A DNA stretch of 6,359 nt from Flaviramulus sp. (GCA_023255235.1 JALRJA010000074.1:1-6359); one strand, 5' to 3'; numbered from the stretch's first letter, positions 1-5,927 are shown. The notes: a model not told the origin generated them from the sequence alone. Made by a program: numbers and translations.

Positions 1-1
1 A

Positions 2-100
2 AATTTAGTTACAGGTGATTATTCAGTAGGTGCAGCTGGATTTTTAATTGAAAATGGTGAATTTAAATATCCAATTAATGAATTTACTATAGCTGGAATT
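2..100 (+). pseudogene. pmbA: TldD/PmbA-family protein (TldE/PmbA-type), C-terminal fragment
   Basis: Reading frame 2 on the + strand gives [14 protein letters not shown], then an IENGEFKYP segment and INEFTIAG. This is the characteristic C-terminal block of the PmbA/TldE subunit of the TldD/TldE metalloprotease family (family pattern: VTGDYS-GA-GF-ENGE--YP--E-TIAGN). TldD/TldE is a cytoplasmic peptidase pair that processes small peptides and modified precursors. Family members run on for roughly 40 more residues after TIAGN. Here the likeness stops at about base 97, and the frame then reads antisense through sucA to a chance stop at 320-322. The gene enters from the left edge, so its start is not seen. 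It lacks its natural C-terminus here. Confidence is good for the family and moderate for PmbA over another TldD paralogue. Confidence 0.75.
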
Positions 101-741
101 AACGATTCCCCTCCTTCTAAAGAAAACCGTTTTTGCCCAACATACTTGGTTTGTAAAAAGTTTTCAAAGTTTACGGCTTGGTTTAGTTTGGAAAGAATAT
201 ATTTTTTTGTTTCTACTGAAAAGTTGGGTTTATTATCATTTTTATTAAGCTGTTCTTGCCACCATTTAATAACATCTGGATTGCGCAAATACATATACTC
301 AACACCAATAGAATCACAATAAATGTTCTCTAAATGTTTTATTATTTCTCTTAAAGTTTGTGCTCCAATACCTAAAATTTCTCCGGCATTAAAAACGGTA
401 TCTAAATCGTTTTCTGAAAGATTGAAATTTTGAATATCTAGTGTAGGTGTGTAACTTCTTCTGTCGCGAACTGGGTTTGTTTTGGTAAACAAATGTCCTC
501 TCATTCTGTAGCCATCAATGAGTTTAACTACATGAAATTCTTTTTGAACATGTTCTGGAATTTGTGTAGAAACACCCTCAATAACCTCACCATTTAGACC
601 ATAGTTTTCACTACCAAAATCATAGCCTTGAAAAAAAGCCCTCCAACTAGGCTCAATAGAATCCGGGTTTTGTAAATATTGGTCATATAACTCTGCAAAA
701 TAAGCGGTATGAGCTGCATTTAAAAATGAAAACTTGTCCAT
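19..741 (-). CDS. sucA: 2-oxoglutarate dehydrogenase E1 component, truncated N-terminal fragment
   Basis: SucA is the thiamine-diphosphate E1 subunit of the 2-oxoglutarate dehydrogenase complex (TCA cycle, cytoplasm). The start at 741 is chosen because [20 protein letters not shown] matches the E1 N-terminal domain (residues 1-40, including the [10 protein letters not shown] segment at 31-40). The in-frame Met at 801 would add 20 residues unlike the family. Other family marks are YRMRGHL (78-84), GVEYMYL (146-152) and the [14 protein letters not shown] block (204-217). Full-length SucA is about 900-950 residues, but here likeness stops at residue 217 (base 91). The next residues do not match the expected LD... 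and GMAHRGRLN region, and the frame ends at a stop at 19-21 inside antisense pmbA sequence. No catalytic ThDP domain remains, so this fragment cannot be active as E1. Family identity is firm; the truncation is real or a chimera. Confidence 0.88.
   Translation of the reverse strand: MDKFSFLNAAHTAYFAELYDQYLQNPDSIEPSWRAFFQGYDFGSENYGLNGEVIEGVSTQIPEHVQKEFHVVKLIDGYRMRGHLFTKTNPVRDRRSYTPTLDIQNFNLSENDLDTVFNAGEILGIGAQTLREIIKHLENIYCDSIGVEYMYLRNPDVIKWWQEQLNKNDNKPNFSVETKKYILSKLNQAVNFENFLQTKYVGQKRFSLEGGESLIPAIVNSLIGYLNSPFSIKNPAAPTE
91..100. other. Junction between pmbA-like and sucA sequences, short shared bases
   Basis: Bases 91-98 (agctggaa) fit both genes. Read forward they lie in the TIAG(N) codons of the PmbA block. 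Read in reverse they lie in the IPA codons of SucA. To the left only PmbA likeness is seen, and to the right only SucA likeness on the other strand. The genes are therefore joined head-on at about 8 bp of shared sequence. This is the pattern of a microhomology-mediated inversion, or of a chimeric join made during amplification or assembly. Confidence 0.7.
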
Positions 742-780
742 TGTTTTTTTTAATCCCTTTTGGGTAGTGAAAATATTGTG

Positions 781-788
781 CAAAAATA
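781..788 (-). promoter_or_regulatory. Candidate -7 box for sucA
   Basis: The reverse strand reads TATTTTTG, an exact match to the Bacteroidota -7 consensus TAnnTTTG, about 40 bases before the chosen sucA start at 741. That leaves a short plausible leader and supports the 741 start over 801, which would lie upstream of the box. I see no clear TTTG -33 element at normal spacing. Confidence 0.4.
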
Positions 789-895
789 CAACTTTTACCA
801 AAAAATAGACATTTCTTTAACTATATTTATGCTTAATTTGTTATATTATTTTTTATGCTTTACATATTTATTAATTTCTTAAAACCTCTATAGTC

Positions 896-1429
896 ATGTT
901 TACCACATTTATTTCTGTAATAAAAAATAGTTTTTTGGCTTTGTTGTTTGTTGTTGCTTGTTGTCAAAACCTAAATTCACAAACTGAAAAAAGTGCTTTT
1001 TGGAAAAATGTAAGATACGGTGGCGGCGTTGGATTTAACTTAAGCAATAATTTTTTTACTGCCACATTGGCTCCCAGTGCTATTTATGAATTGAATGACA
1101 CTTTTGCTTTTGGTATAGGACTTAACGCTACCTTTAATAACCAAAAAAATATTTCAAAATCTACCATTTTGGGTGGTAGTTTAATTGGCTTATTTAATGT
1201 TATTAATGAACTTCAACTATCTGCAGAGTTTGAAGAATTACAAGTAAACAGACGCTATAACGTTAATTTAGGTATTGCTAATGAAACCTATTGGATACCT
1301 GCTTTATTTCTGGGAGCAGGTTATAGAAATGGCAATGTTACTTTTGGTGTGAGGTACGATGTTTTGTATGACAATGAAAAAAGTATTTATTTTGATCCTT
1401 GGATGCCTTTTATTAGACTGTATTTTTAG
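896..1429 (+). CDS. Small exported beta-barrel-like outer-membrane protein
   Basis: A 177-residue protein with a hydrophobic signal segment at residues 8-22. The likely export cleavage is near LNSQ (26-29), though VVAC (19-22) also fits a loose lipobox. The mature part has short alternating hydrophobic/polar strands: YGGGVGFNL, FTATLAPSAIYEL, FAFGIGLNATF, ILGGSLIGLF, LQLSAEFEEL, PALFLGAGY, VTFGVRYDVLY. It ends in FIRLYF with a terminal Phe, as many outer-membrane barrels do. Its length suits about eight strands. I recognise it as a protein widespread in flavobacteria with no known role. From memory, relatives are sometimes labelled alpha-ketoglutarate decarboxylase; nothing in this sequence supports an enzyme, and the name may come from the neighbouring sucA. 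It is divergent from sucA (154 bp gap) and convergent with the Rrf2 gene, 2 bp away. Confidence 0.8.
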   Translation: MFTTFISVIKNSFLALLFVVACCQNLNSQTEKSAFWKNVRYGGGVGFNLSNNFFTATLAPSAIYELNDTFAFGIGLNATFNNQKNISKSTILGGSLIGLFNVINELQLSAEFEELQVNRRYNVNLGIANETYWIPALFLGAGYRNGNVTFGVRYDVLYDNEKSIYFDPWMPFIRLYF

Positions 1430-1431
1430 GA

Positions 1432-1863
1432 CTACAATGGTAAAAAAGACTTTCCTAGTTTCACACTAAGTGCCAAGTCTTTAATGGTTTTATGTTTTAA
1501 TTTTTTTAAGATTTCATCTCTAGAATTATTTAACATATCATGTAACGGGCATGGGTTAGTTTCATTACATTTATCTAAACTCAACATACAGGCTTTTAAT
1601 TTTTTATCGCCATCTATCACTACAATTATGTTTAAAATAGAATTGTTTTTATTCTCATTGGTTAAATAAAACCCACCCTTTGGTCCTCTTAAAGAAGATA
1701 TAATATTTTCTCTTGATAAATCTTGAAGTAGTTTGGCAATATAGGCTTGCGGAACATTTATTGGTTCTGCTATTTCCTTAACCCTTATCTTATTTTCTTC
1801 GCTAGAATTTAAAGCCAAAAATAAAACTGCTTTAATAGCATATTTTGAAGAGTTTGAAAGCAT
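1432..1863 (-). CDS. Rrf2-family transcription regulator, putative Fe-S (NsrR/IscR-like) sensor
   Basis: A 143-residue protein that begins MLSNSSKYAIKAVLFLAL, the usual Rrf2 opening. The ATG at 1863 is preferred; an in-frame TTG at 1869 would add only two residues. The N-terminal winged helix covers about residues 1-70: the recognition-helix region VPQAYIAKLLQDLSR, then the wing LRGPKGGFYL. Cysteines 92, 99 and 105 (C-x6-C-x5-C) plus His108 sit where IscR has its Cys92/98/104 and His107 cluster ligands, so a redox- or NO-sensitive [2Fe-2S] or [4Fe-4S] cluster is inferred. Rrf2 relatives include NsrR (NO), IscR (Fe-S status) and RirA (iron). Lying divergent to a nitrous oxide reductase cluster with a 119-bp gap favours an NO or oxygen sensor controlling that cluster and itself. 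The subfamily cannot be fixed from sequence alone. Confidence 0.88.
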   Translation of the reverse strand: MLSNSSKYAIKAVLFLALNSSEENKIRVKEIAEPINVPQAYIAKLLQDLSRENIISSLRGPKGGFYLTNENKNNSILNIIVVIDGDKKLKACMLSLDKCNETNPCPLHDMLNNSRDEILKKLKHKTIKDLALSVKLGKSFLPL

Positions 1864-1898
1864 TTTCAAATGTACAATAATTTTGTTTTAAAATTAAA

Positions 1899-1914
1899 AA
1901 GATGTTTTTGTCTT
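1899..1914. promoter_or_regulatory. Candidate Rrf2/NsrR-like operator
   Basis: The sequence aagatgtttttgtctt has 4-bp inverted arms (AAGA/TCTT) and begins AAGATGTTTT, a full match to the enterobacterial NsrR half-site AAGATGYTTT. It lies 36 bp upstream of the rrf2 start and 69 bp upstream of the cytochrome start. Its TTTTTGTC segment recurs 18 bp further on in the next palindrome. Binding by the adjacent Rrf2 protein is inferred. Confidence 0.35.
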
Positions 1915-1916
1915 AA

Positions 1917-1934
1917 ATATGATTTTTGTCATAT
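1917..1934. promoter_or_regulatory. Candidate CRP/FNR-family operator upstream of the nos cluster
   Basis: A perfect inverted repeat ATATGA-N6-TCATAT. The GA-N6-TC core has the same spacing as CRP/FNR-family sites (CRP: TGTGA-N6-TCACA), differing by one base per inner half-site. Its centre (1925.5) is about 41 bp before the start site implied by the TATATTTT box at 1953-1960, the position typical of class II activation. The regulator itself is not in the window. Confidence 0.5.
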
Positions 1935-1952
1935 ATTTTTATGTATACAGAT

Positions 1953-1960
1953 TATATTTT
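1953..1960 (+). promoter_or_regulatory. Candidate -7 box for the nos cluster
   Basis: TATATTTT matches TAnnTTTG except at the last base and lies 22 bp before the cytochrome start codon at 1983. A TTTG at 1925-1928 could serve as a -33 element, but its 24-bp spacing is slightly long. An imperfect box next to the palindrome fits an activator-dependent promoter. Confidence 0.35.
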
Positions 1961-1982
1961 TACCAGATAAAATTACAACCTT

Positions 1983-2486
1983 ATGAATACAACACTAAAA
2001 CTAATGAGCATTTTATTTGCCACTATACTAATAAGTTGTGGCGGTAAAGATGACAAAAAGAAAGAAGGCTTCTCTTATGAAAAAAAAGCGCCAACAGAAA
2101 CTACGGTTCAAACTAAAACCGAAAACATTCCTGCTTCAAAAAGAGTTGATTTAAAAACCAAAGGCGTTGGTCCAATAACTTCTGTTAATTTAAATTCTGA
2201 AATAGATCAAGAAATGGTTGTTCATGGAGAAGATGTTTTTAAAAAAATGTGTACTGCTTGCCACAGAGCTGACAAAAAATTTATTGGTCCTGCACCAAAT
2301 GGTATTTTAGAACGTCGCTCTCCAGAGTGGGTTATGAACATGATTTTAAATCCTGAAGAAATGGTTCAAAAAGATCAGCTTGCTAAAGATTTATTAATTG
2401 AGTTTAATGGCTCACCAATGGCAAATCAAAGCCTATCTCAAGAAGACGCAAGAGCCATATTAGAATATTTTAGAACACTTAAATAA
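1983..2486 (+). CDS. Monoheme cytochrome c lipoprotein of the nos cluster
   Basis: A 167-residue class I c-type cytochrome. The N-terminus is a lipoprotein signal with lipobox LISC (Cys19), followed by a Lys/Asp-rich tether (GGKDDKKKEG) and a flexible Thr/Lys-rich stretch to about residue 75. The cytochrome domain covers about 80-167. The heme motif is C90-T-A-C93-H94 and the likely distal ligand is Met146 in GSPMANQSLS. The protein ends in the usual amphipathic helix (SQEDARAILEYFRTL). It is the first gene of the + strand cluster and is likely the electron donor to NosZ, anchored in the cell envelope. Atypical nos clusters usually lack nosR and carry c-type cytochromes, which fits. The negative/positive residues right after Cys19 resemble a Bacteroidota lipoprotein export signal, but final placement is uncertain. 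Confidence 0.9.
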   Translation: MNTTLKLMSILFATILISCGGKDDKKKEGFSYEKKAPTETTVQTKTENIPASKRVDLKTKGVGPITSVNLNSEIDQEMVVHGEDVFKKMCTACHRADKKFIGPAPNGILERRSPEWVMNMILNPEEMVQKDQLAKDLLIEFNGSPMANQSLSQEDARAILEYFRTLK

Positions 2487-2545
2487 TTGTGTGCAAAAAT
2501 GAGTCGTTAAATCTAGCTATTTGAAAAACCACAAAACTTATATAT

Positions 2546-3118
2546 ATGAAACCTTTTAAACAATTGCTTTTTGTTTTAGCATTTACAGTATTGTTATGCT
2601 CATGTAAAACCGAAACCAAAAAAAACGCAACGACCACTACAGTAGATAATTATACTGAAACCCAAAAAACAGGGCAAGCTTTTATAGAAGATGATGAAGC
2701 AACCCCCAATTGCTTACAAATAGCAATAGGGTCTGCAGATCACAAAACACTTGTTGCAGCAGTTCAAGCTGCTCAAGTTGAAAACGCCCTAGTTAATGTA
2801 GGTCCACTAACCGTTTTTGCTCCAACTGATGCTGCATTTGGTGCCTTACCAGAAGGCACTATTGAAAATTTAGTAAAGCCTGAAAACAAAGCCGTTTTAG
2901 CAAATATTTTAAAATATCATGTGACACCGGGTAATTTAAGTGAAACCATTTTAACCAAACTTAAAAAGCTTGGGCAAGCAAATAATCAATATGTTACAGT
3001 TAATGTTGTTGATGGAAAACCAGTAATTGGTGGAGCAAACATTGTGGCATCTGTAAAGGCAGGTAATGGCATTGTACACGTTATAGATAAAGTGCTTTTA
3101 CCTCCTTCTGAAGAATAA
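2546..3118 (+). CDS. Fasciclin (FAS1) domain lipoprotein
   Basis: A 190-residue lipoprotein: hydrophobic signal with lipobox LCSC (Cys20), a Thr/Lys-rich linker to about residue 50, then a single FAS1 domain (about 55-187). The domain shows the H1 motif GPLTVFAPTDAAFGALP (86-102), the YH pair at 124-125 (LKYHVTPG) and the H2 motif GIVHVIDKVLLPP (175-187). FAS1 domains mediate adhesion or protein contacts, and no enzymatic or copper-binding motif is evident. It sits between the cytochrome (59-bp gap) and nosZ (26-bp gap) on the same strand, so co-transcription is likely. A role as an envelope partner or scaffold for the N2O-reducing machinery is inference from position only. The family call is firm; the function is unknown. 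Confidence 0.9.
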   Translation: MKPFKQLLFVLAFTVLLCSCKTETKKNATTTTVDNYTETQKTGQAFIEDDEATPNCLQIAIGSADHKTLVAAVQAAQVENALVNVGPLTVFAPTDAAFGALPEGTIENLVKPENKAVLANILKYHVTPGNLSETILTKLKKLGQANNQYVTVNVVDGKPVIGGANIVASVKAGNGIVHVIDKVLLPPSEE

Positions 3119-3144
3119 ATAATACTAAACTAAATATTAAAATA

Positions 3145-5115
3145 ATGAAAAACATATTTAAATCTGCTGTTGCAATACTTGCTGTTCTTATAGCATTTTA
3201 CAGTTGTAATAATTCAAGCAAATCAAACGGTAAATCTGGTGCTCTTGCCAGTAATGTTGCCGAAAGAGTTTATGTTGCACCTGGTGAACATGACGAGTTT
3301 TACGCATTTATTTCAGGTGGTTTTAGTGGCCAGCTTTCTGTTTATGGTTTACCTTCAGGACGTTTATTTAAAGTTATTCCTGTGTTTTCTCAAGATGCAG
3401 AAAAAGCTTATGGCTATAATGAAGAAACAAAACCCATGTTAAATACATCTCACGGTTTTGTGCCTTGGGATGATTCTCACCATCCCGATATTTCTCAAAC
3501 CAACGGTGTTATAGATGGCAGATGGGTGTTTATTAATGGTAATAATACCCCACGTATAGCTAAAATTGATTTAACCACTTTTGAAACAACAGAAATTATT
3601 GAAATTCCTAATAGTGCTGGTAATCATAGTTCTTCTTTTGTTACAGAAAACACCGAGTATGTTGTAGCGGGAACTCGCTTCTCAATTCCTATTCCTCAAA
3701 AAGATATGCCAATTAAAGACTATAAAGGAAACTTTAAAGGGTCTTTAACTTTTATTTCTGTTGAACCAGAAAAAGGACACATGGATATCAAGTTCCAATT
3801 AATTATGCCCGGGTTTGATTATGATTTAGCTCATCCAGGACGTGGCGTTTCTCATGGTTGGTTCTTCTTTTCAACATACAACTCAGAAGAAGCTAGTACA
3901 CTTATGGAAGTTAACGCTTCTCAAAACGATAAAGATTTTATTGCTGCCGTAAACTGGAAAATAATTGAAGAATATGTTAATAATGGCGGAGGCACTATTA
4001 TGCCAACCAATTATGCTCATAATATTTATGACGAAAGCACACATTCTGCAACCACTACTATGAAAAAAGAGGTGTTAACAGTAAACCCATTAGATGTTCC
4101 TGGTGCTGTATATTTTTTACCCACACCAAAATCGCCACATGGTTGTGATGTAGATCCTTCTGGGGAATACATTGTTGGTAATGGTAAATTATCTGCAAAC
4201 CTTACCATTCATTCATTTACCAAAATGCTTGATGCTATTAAAAACAAAAAATTTGCTGGTGATGCTTATGGTATTCCTATTTTAAATTTTGAAGACGTCT
4301 TAGCTGGTTCTGTTGAACAACCAGGCTTGGGTCCTTTACATACAGAGTTTGACGGAAAAGGAAATGCCTATACTACATTCTTTATTTCATCTGAAGTTGT
4401 AAAATGGAAATTAGGCACTTGGGAAGTTTTAGACAGACAACCGTGTTTCTATTCGGTTGGTCACTTAATGATTCCGGGAGGCAACTCTCAAAAACCCTTT
4501 GGTAAGTATGTAGTAGCTATGAATAAAATTACTAAAGACCGTTATTTACCAACAGGTCCAGAGGTAACTCAATCTGCCCAACTCTATGATATTTCTGGTG
4601 ATAAAATGGAACTTTTATTAGATTTCCCAACCGTTGGTGAACCTCATTATGCTGCTGGGTGTCCTGCCGATTTAATAAAACCGCGTTCAAAAAAGATTTT
4701 CAATTTAGAAGATAACAAGCATCCTTATGCAGTAAAAAATGAAGCTGATACTAGAGTTGTTAGAAATGGGAAAACAGTTCATATATATATGACAACCATT
4801 AGAAGTCATTTCTCTCCAGATAACATTGAAGGTATTAAAGTAGGAGACAAAGTCTATTTTCACATAACAAACCTCGAACAAGATTATGACGTTCCTCATG
4901 GTGTGAGTATGATAGGAGCTAATACATCAGAATTGTTAATTATGCCTGGGCAAACAGAAACCTTCTTGTGGGAACCAAAACAAGTTGGTGTATGGCCTTT
5001 TTATTGTACAGATTTTTGTTCTGCATTACACCAAGAAATGCAAGGTTATGTTCGCGTTTCGGCTGAAAATGCCAACACCCCTTTAAAATGGTCACTAGGA
5101 GAAGACATAGAATAG
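3145..5115 (+). CDS. nosZ: Nitrous oxide reductase, Sec-type (clade II/atypical)
   Basis: This is the terminal reductase of denitrification, reducing N2O to N2 in the periplasm (656 residues). The signal has no twin-arginine motif and ends in FYSC (Cys21), so export is by Sec, and lipidation is likely though the lipobox is imperfect. The beta-propeller domain carries all seven expected CuZ histidines: H112/H113 (DDSHHP), H161, H332 (SPHG), H399 (GPLH), H440 (VGHLMIP) and H501 (EPHY). Lys348 lies in the conserved GNGKLS. The C-terminal cupredoxin domain has the CuA ligands H585 (VPHG), C621, C625, H629 and M632 (CTDFCSALHQEM). At C+2 there is Asp where clade I enzymes have Trp (CSWFC). No ligand is missing and there is no frameshift, so the gene appears functional. 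The Sec signal, lack of visible nosR and neighbours fit clade II nosZ of Bacteroidota. Two stem-loops follow immediately. Confidence 0.97.
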   Translation: MKNIFKSAVAILAVLIAFYSCNNSSKSNGKSGALASNVAERVYVAPGEHDEFYAFISGGFSGQLSVYGLPSGRLFKVIPVFSQDAEKAYGYNEETKPMLNTSHGFVPWDDSHHPDISQTNGVIDGRWVFINGNNTPRIAKIDLTTFETTEIIEIPNSAGNHSSSFVTENTEYVVAGTRFSIPIPQKDMPIKDYKGNFKGSLTFISVEPEKGHMDIKFQLIMPGFDYDLAHPGRGVSHGWFFFSTYNSEEASTLMEVNASQNDKDFIAAVNWKIIEEYVNNGGGTIMPTNYAHNIYDESTHSATTTMKKEVLTVNPLDVPGAVYFLPTPKSPHGCDVDPSGEYIVGNGKLSANLTIHSFTKMLDAIKNKKFAGDAYGIPILNFEDVLAGSVEQPGLGPLHTEFDGKGNAYTTFFISSEVVKWKLGTWEVLDRQPCFYSVGHLMIPGGNSQKPFGKYVVAMNKITKDRYLPTGPEVTQSAQLYDISGDKMELLLDFPTVGEPHYAAGCPADLIKPRSKKIFNLEDNKHPYAVKNEADTRVVRNGKTVHIYMTTIRSHFSPDNIEGIKVGDKVYFHITNLEQDYDVPHGVSMIGANTSELLIMPGQTETFLWEPKQVGVWPFYCTDFCSALHQEMQGYVRVSAENANTPLKWSLGEDIE

Positions 5116-5150
5116 ATAGGAAAATTTTGTTTTAGTGTTTTTTTTCCTAT
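5116..5150 (+). terminator. Stem-loop directly after nosZ
   Basis: A 9-bp perfect stem (5116-5124 ATAGGAAAA with 5142-5150 TTTTCCTAT) and a 17-base T-rich loop begin at the base after the nosZ stop. There is no T-run after the stem, so it may stabilise the mRNA 3' end rather than terminate. Confidence 0.45.
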
Positions 5151-5151
5151 T

Positions 5152-5182
5152 AAGGCGAGAGTAAAAAATATGCTCTCGCCTT
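5152..5182 (+). terminator. GC-rich hairpin, likely nosZ terminator
   Basis: A 10-bp perfect stem (5152-5161 AAGGCGAGAG with 5173-5182 CTCTCGCCTT) and an 11-base loop, followed by a short ctttaaaa. It is the only strongly GC-rich palindrome in this AT-rich window. The U-tract is poor, so termination may be partial, allowing some read-through to the membrane-protein gene and nosL. Confidence 0.65.
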
Positions 5183-5225
5183 CTTTAAAAATGCTAAAAA
5201 AACACCTCTTACAAGCTTAAACTAC

Positions 5226-5241
5226 TATGAAATGAGTCACC
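5226..5241. promoter_or_regulatory. Candidate second CRP/FNR-family site
   Basis: TATGA-aatgag-TCACC repeats the left half-site and the GA-N6-TC core of the palindrome at 1917-1934. It lies 75 bp before the next start codon, in the gap that follows the nosZ hairpins. The right half is imperfect, and I see no good TAnnTTTG box downstream, so this is tentative. The rest of the gap (5183-5316) shows only a weak 7-bp inverted repeat at 5274-5294. Confidence 0.3.
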
Positions 5242-5316
5242 ACAAACCTGTATTCAAACAAAAATGTTACTGGTAAACTACTTCAAATAGTTTAAAAAAA
5301 AACAATCTTTAATCAA

Positions 5317-5907
5317 ATGAAAAAGTCTAATATTATAATGTTTATAGCGGCTTTATTGCCTTTAGGATTATTTTTATTTCCTCTTTGGAAAATTACTCTT
5401 GAAGCACCACAATATCCTATACCCTTAGGAATGTACATACATATAAATGATTTTTCAGATGTACATCCACATGATATAAAAAATATTAATTTAATGAATC
5501 ATTATGTTGGTATGAAATACATTCCTGAAGCTATACCTGAATTTAAAATTTTTCCTTTAGGAATTATTATTACTACTATTATTGGATTAGTTATTGCTTT
5601 TTTAGGGAATCACAAATGGTTTCTGTTTTGGTTTATTTTAATGGTAGCTTTAAGTAGTGCCGGTTTATATGATTTTTATTTATGGGAACATGATTATGGA
5701 CATAATTTAGACCCCAAAGCCATTATGAAATTTACCAACCCTGATGGGTCTATTATGGGGTTTCAGCCACCATTATTTGGTAGTAAAGATATTTTAAATT
5801 TTAAAGCACATTCTTATCCACAACTTGGTGCTTTATTTTTGGGTTTAGGTATATTAACATCATTTATAGCATATTGTATTGGAAAAAAACACCAAGTGAA
5901 AACGTAA
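5317..5907 (+). CDS. Four-helix membrane protein of atypical nos cluster (NosB-like candidate)
   Basis: A 196-residue membrane protein with hydrophobic segments at about 6-27, 79-97, 101-120 and 169-188. Positive charges (KK at 2-3, GNHK at 97-100, GKKH at 189-192) place both ends and the short middle turn in the cytoplasm. The two long loops, 28-78 and 121-168, would then lie in the periplasm. These loops carry LEAPQYP (28-34), many His and Met (M40, H42, H50, H52, M60, H62, M66, H125, H129, H165) and the INLMNHYVGMK segment (57-67). I recall similar proteins beside clade II nosZ, and Wolinella-type clusters have a membrane protein NosB after nosZ; identity with NosB is not proven here. Possible roles are electron input from quinol or copper handling for NosZ. 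It follows nosZ after a 201-bp gap and precedes nosL by 20 bp. Confidence 0.8.
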   Translation: MKKSNIIMFIAALLPLGLFLFPLWKITLEAPQYPIPLGMYIHINDFSDVHPHDIKNINLMNHYVGMKYIPEAIPEFKIFPLGIIITTIIGLVIAFLGNHKWFLFWFILMVALSSAGLYDFYLWEHDYGHNLDPKAIMKFTNPDGSIMGFQPPLFGSKDILNFKAHSYPQLGALFLGLGILTSFIAYCIGKKHQVKT

Positions 5908-5927
5908 CTATATAAAAAACACTAAAA

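Noticed and set aside
101..322. + strand open frame continuing from the PmbA fragment to 320-322
   Set aside because: It is antisense to clearly coding sucA and shows no PmbA likeness, so it is a chance read-through tail.
742..801. Upstream in-frame Met for sucA at 801
   Set aside because: The added 20 residues do not resemble SucA N-termini, the family pattern begins at MDKFSFLN, and a -7 box at 781-788 lies inside the extension.
1484..1669. 61-codon + strand open frame
   Set aside because: Lies wholly antisense to the rrf2 gene; low-complexity Phe/Leu/Ile/Ser content and no family features.
3239..3442. 67-codon + strand open frame in another frame of nosZ
   Set aside because: Lies inside well-conserved nosZ sequence; no start context or family features.
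4026..4208. 60-codon minus-strand open frame
   Set aside because: Antisense to the CuZ region of nosZ; an artefact of codon pattern.
4705..4899. 64-codon minus-strand open frame
   Set aside because: Antisense to nosZ with no recognisable features.
5190..5219. Nine-codon frame (MLKKHLLQA) in the gap after nosZ, as a possible leader peptide
   Set aside because: No ribosome-binding signal, no attenuator-like pairing with it, and such short frames are expected by chance.
5274..5294. Inverted repeat TAAACTA-N7-TAGTTTA before the membrane-protein gene
   Set aside because: AT-rich 7-bp stem followed by A's rather than T's; not convincing as a terminator or operator.
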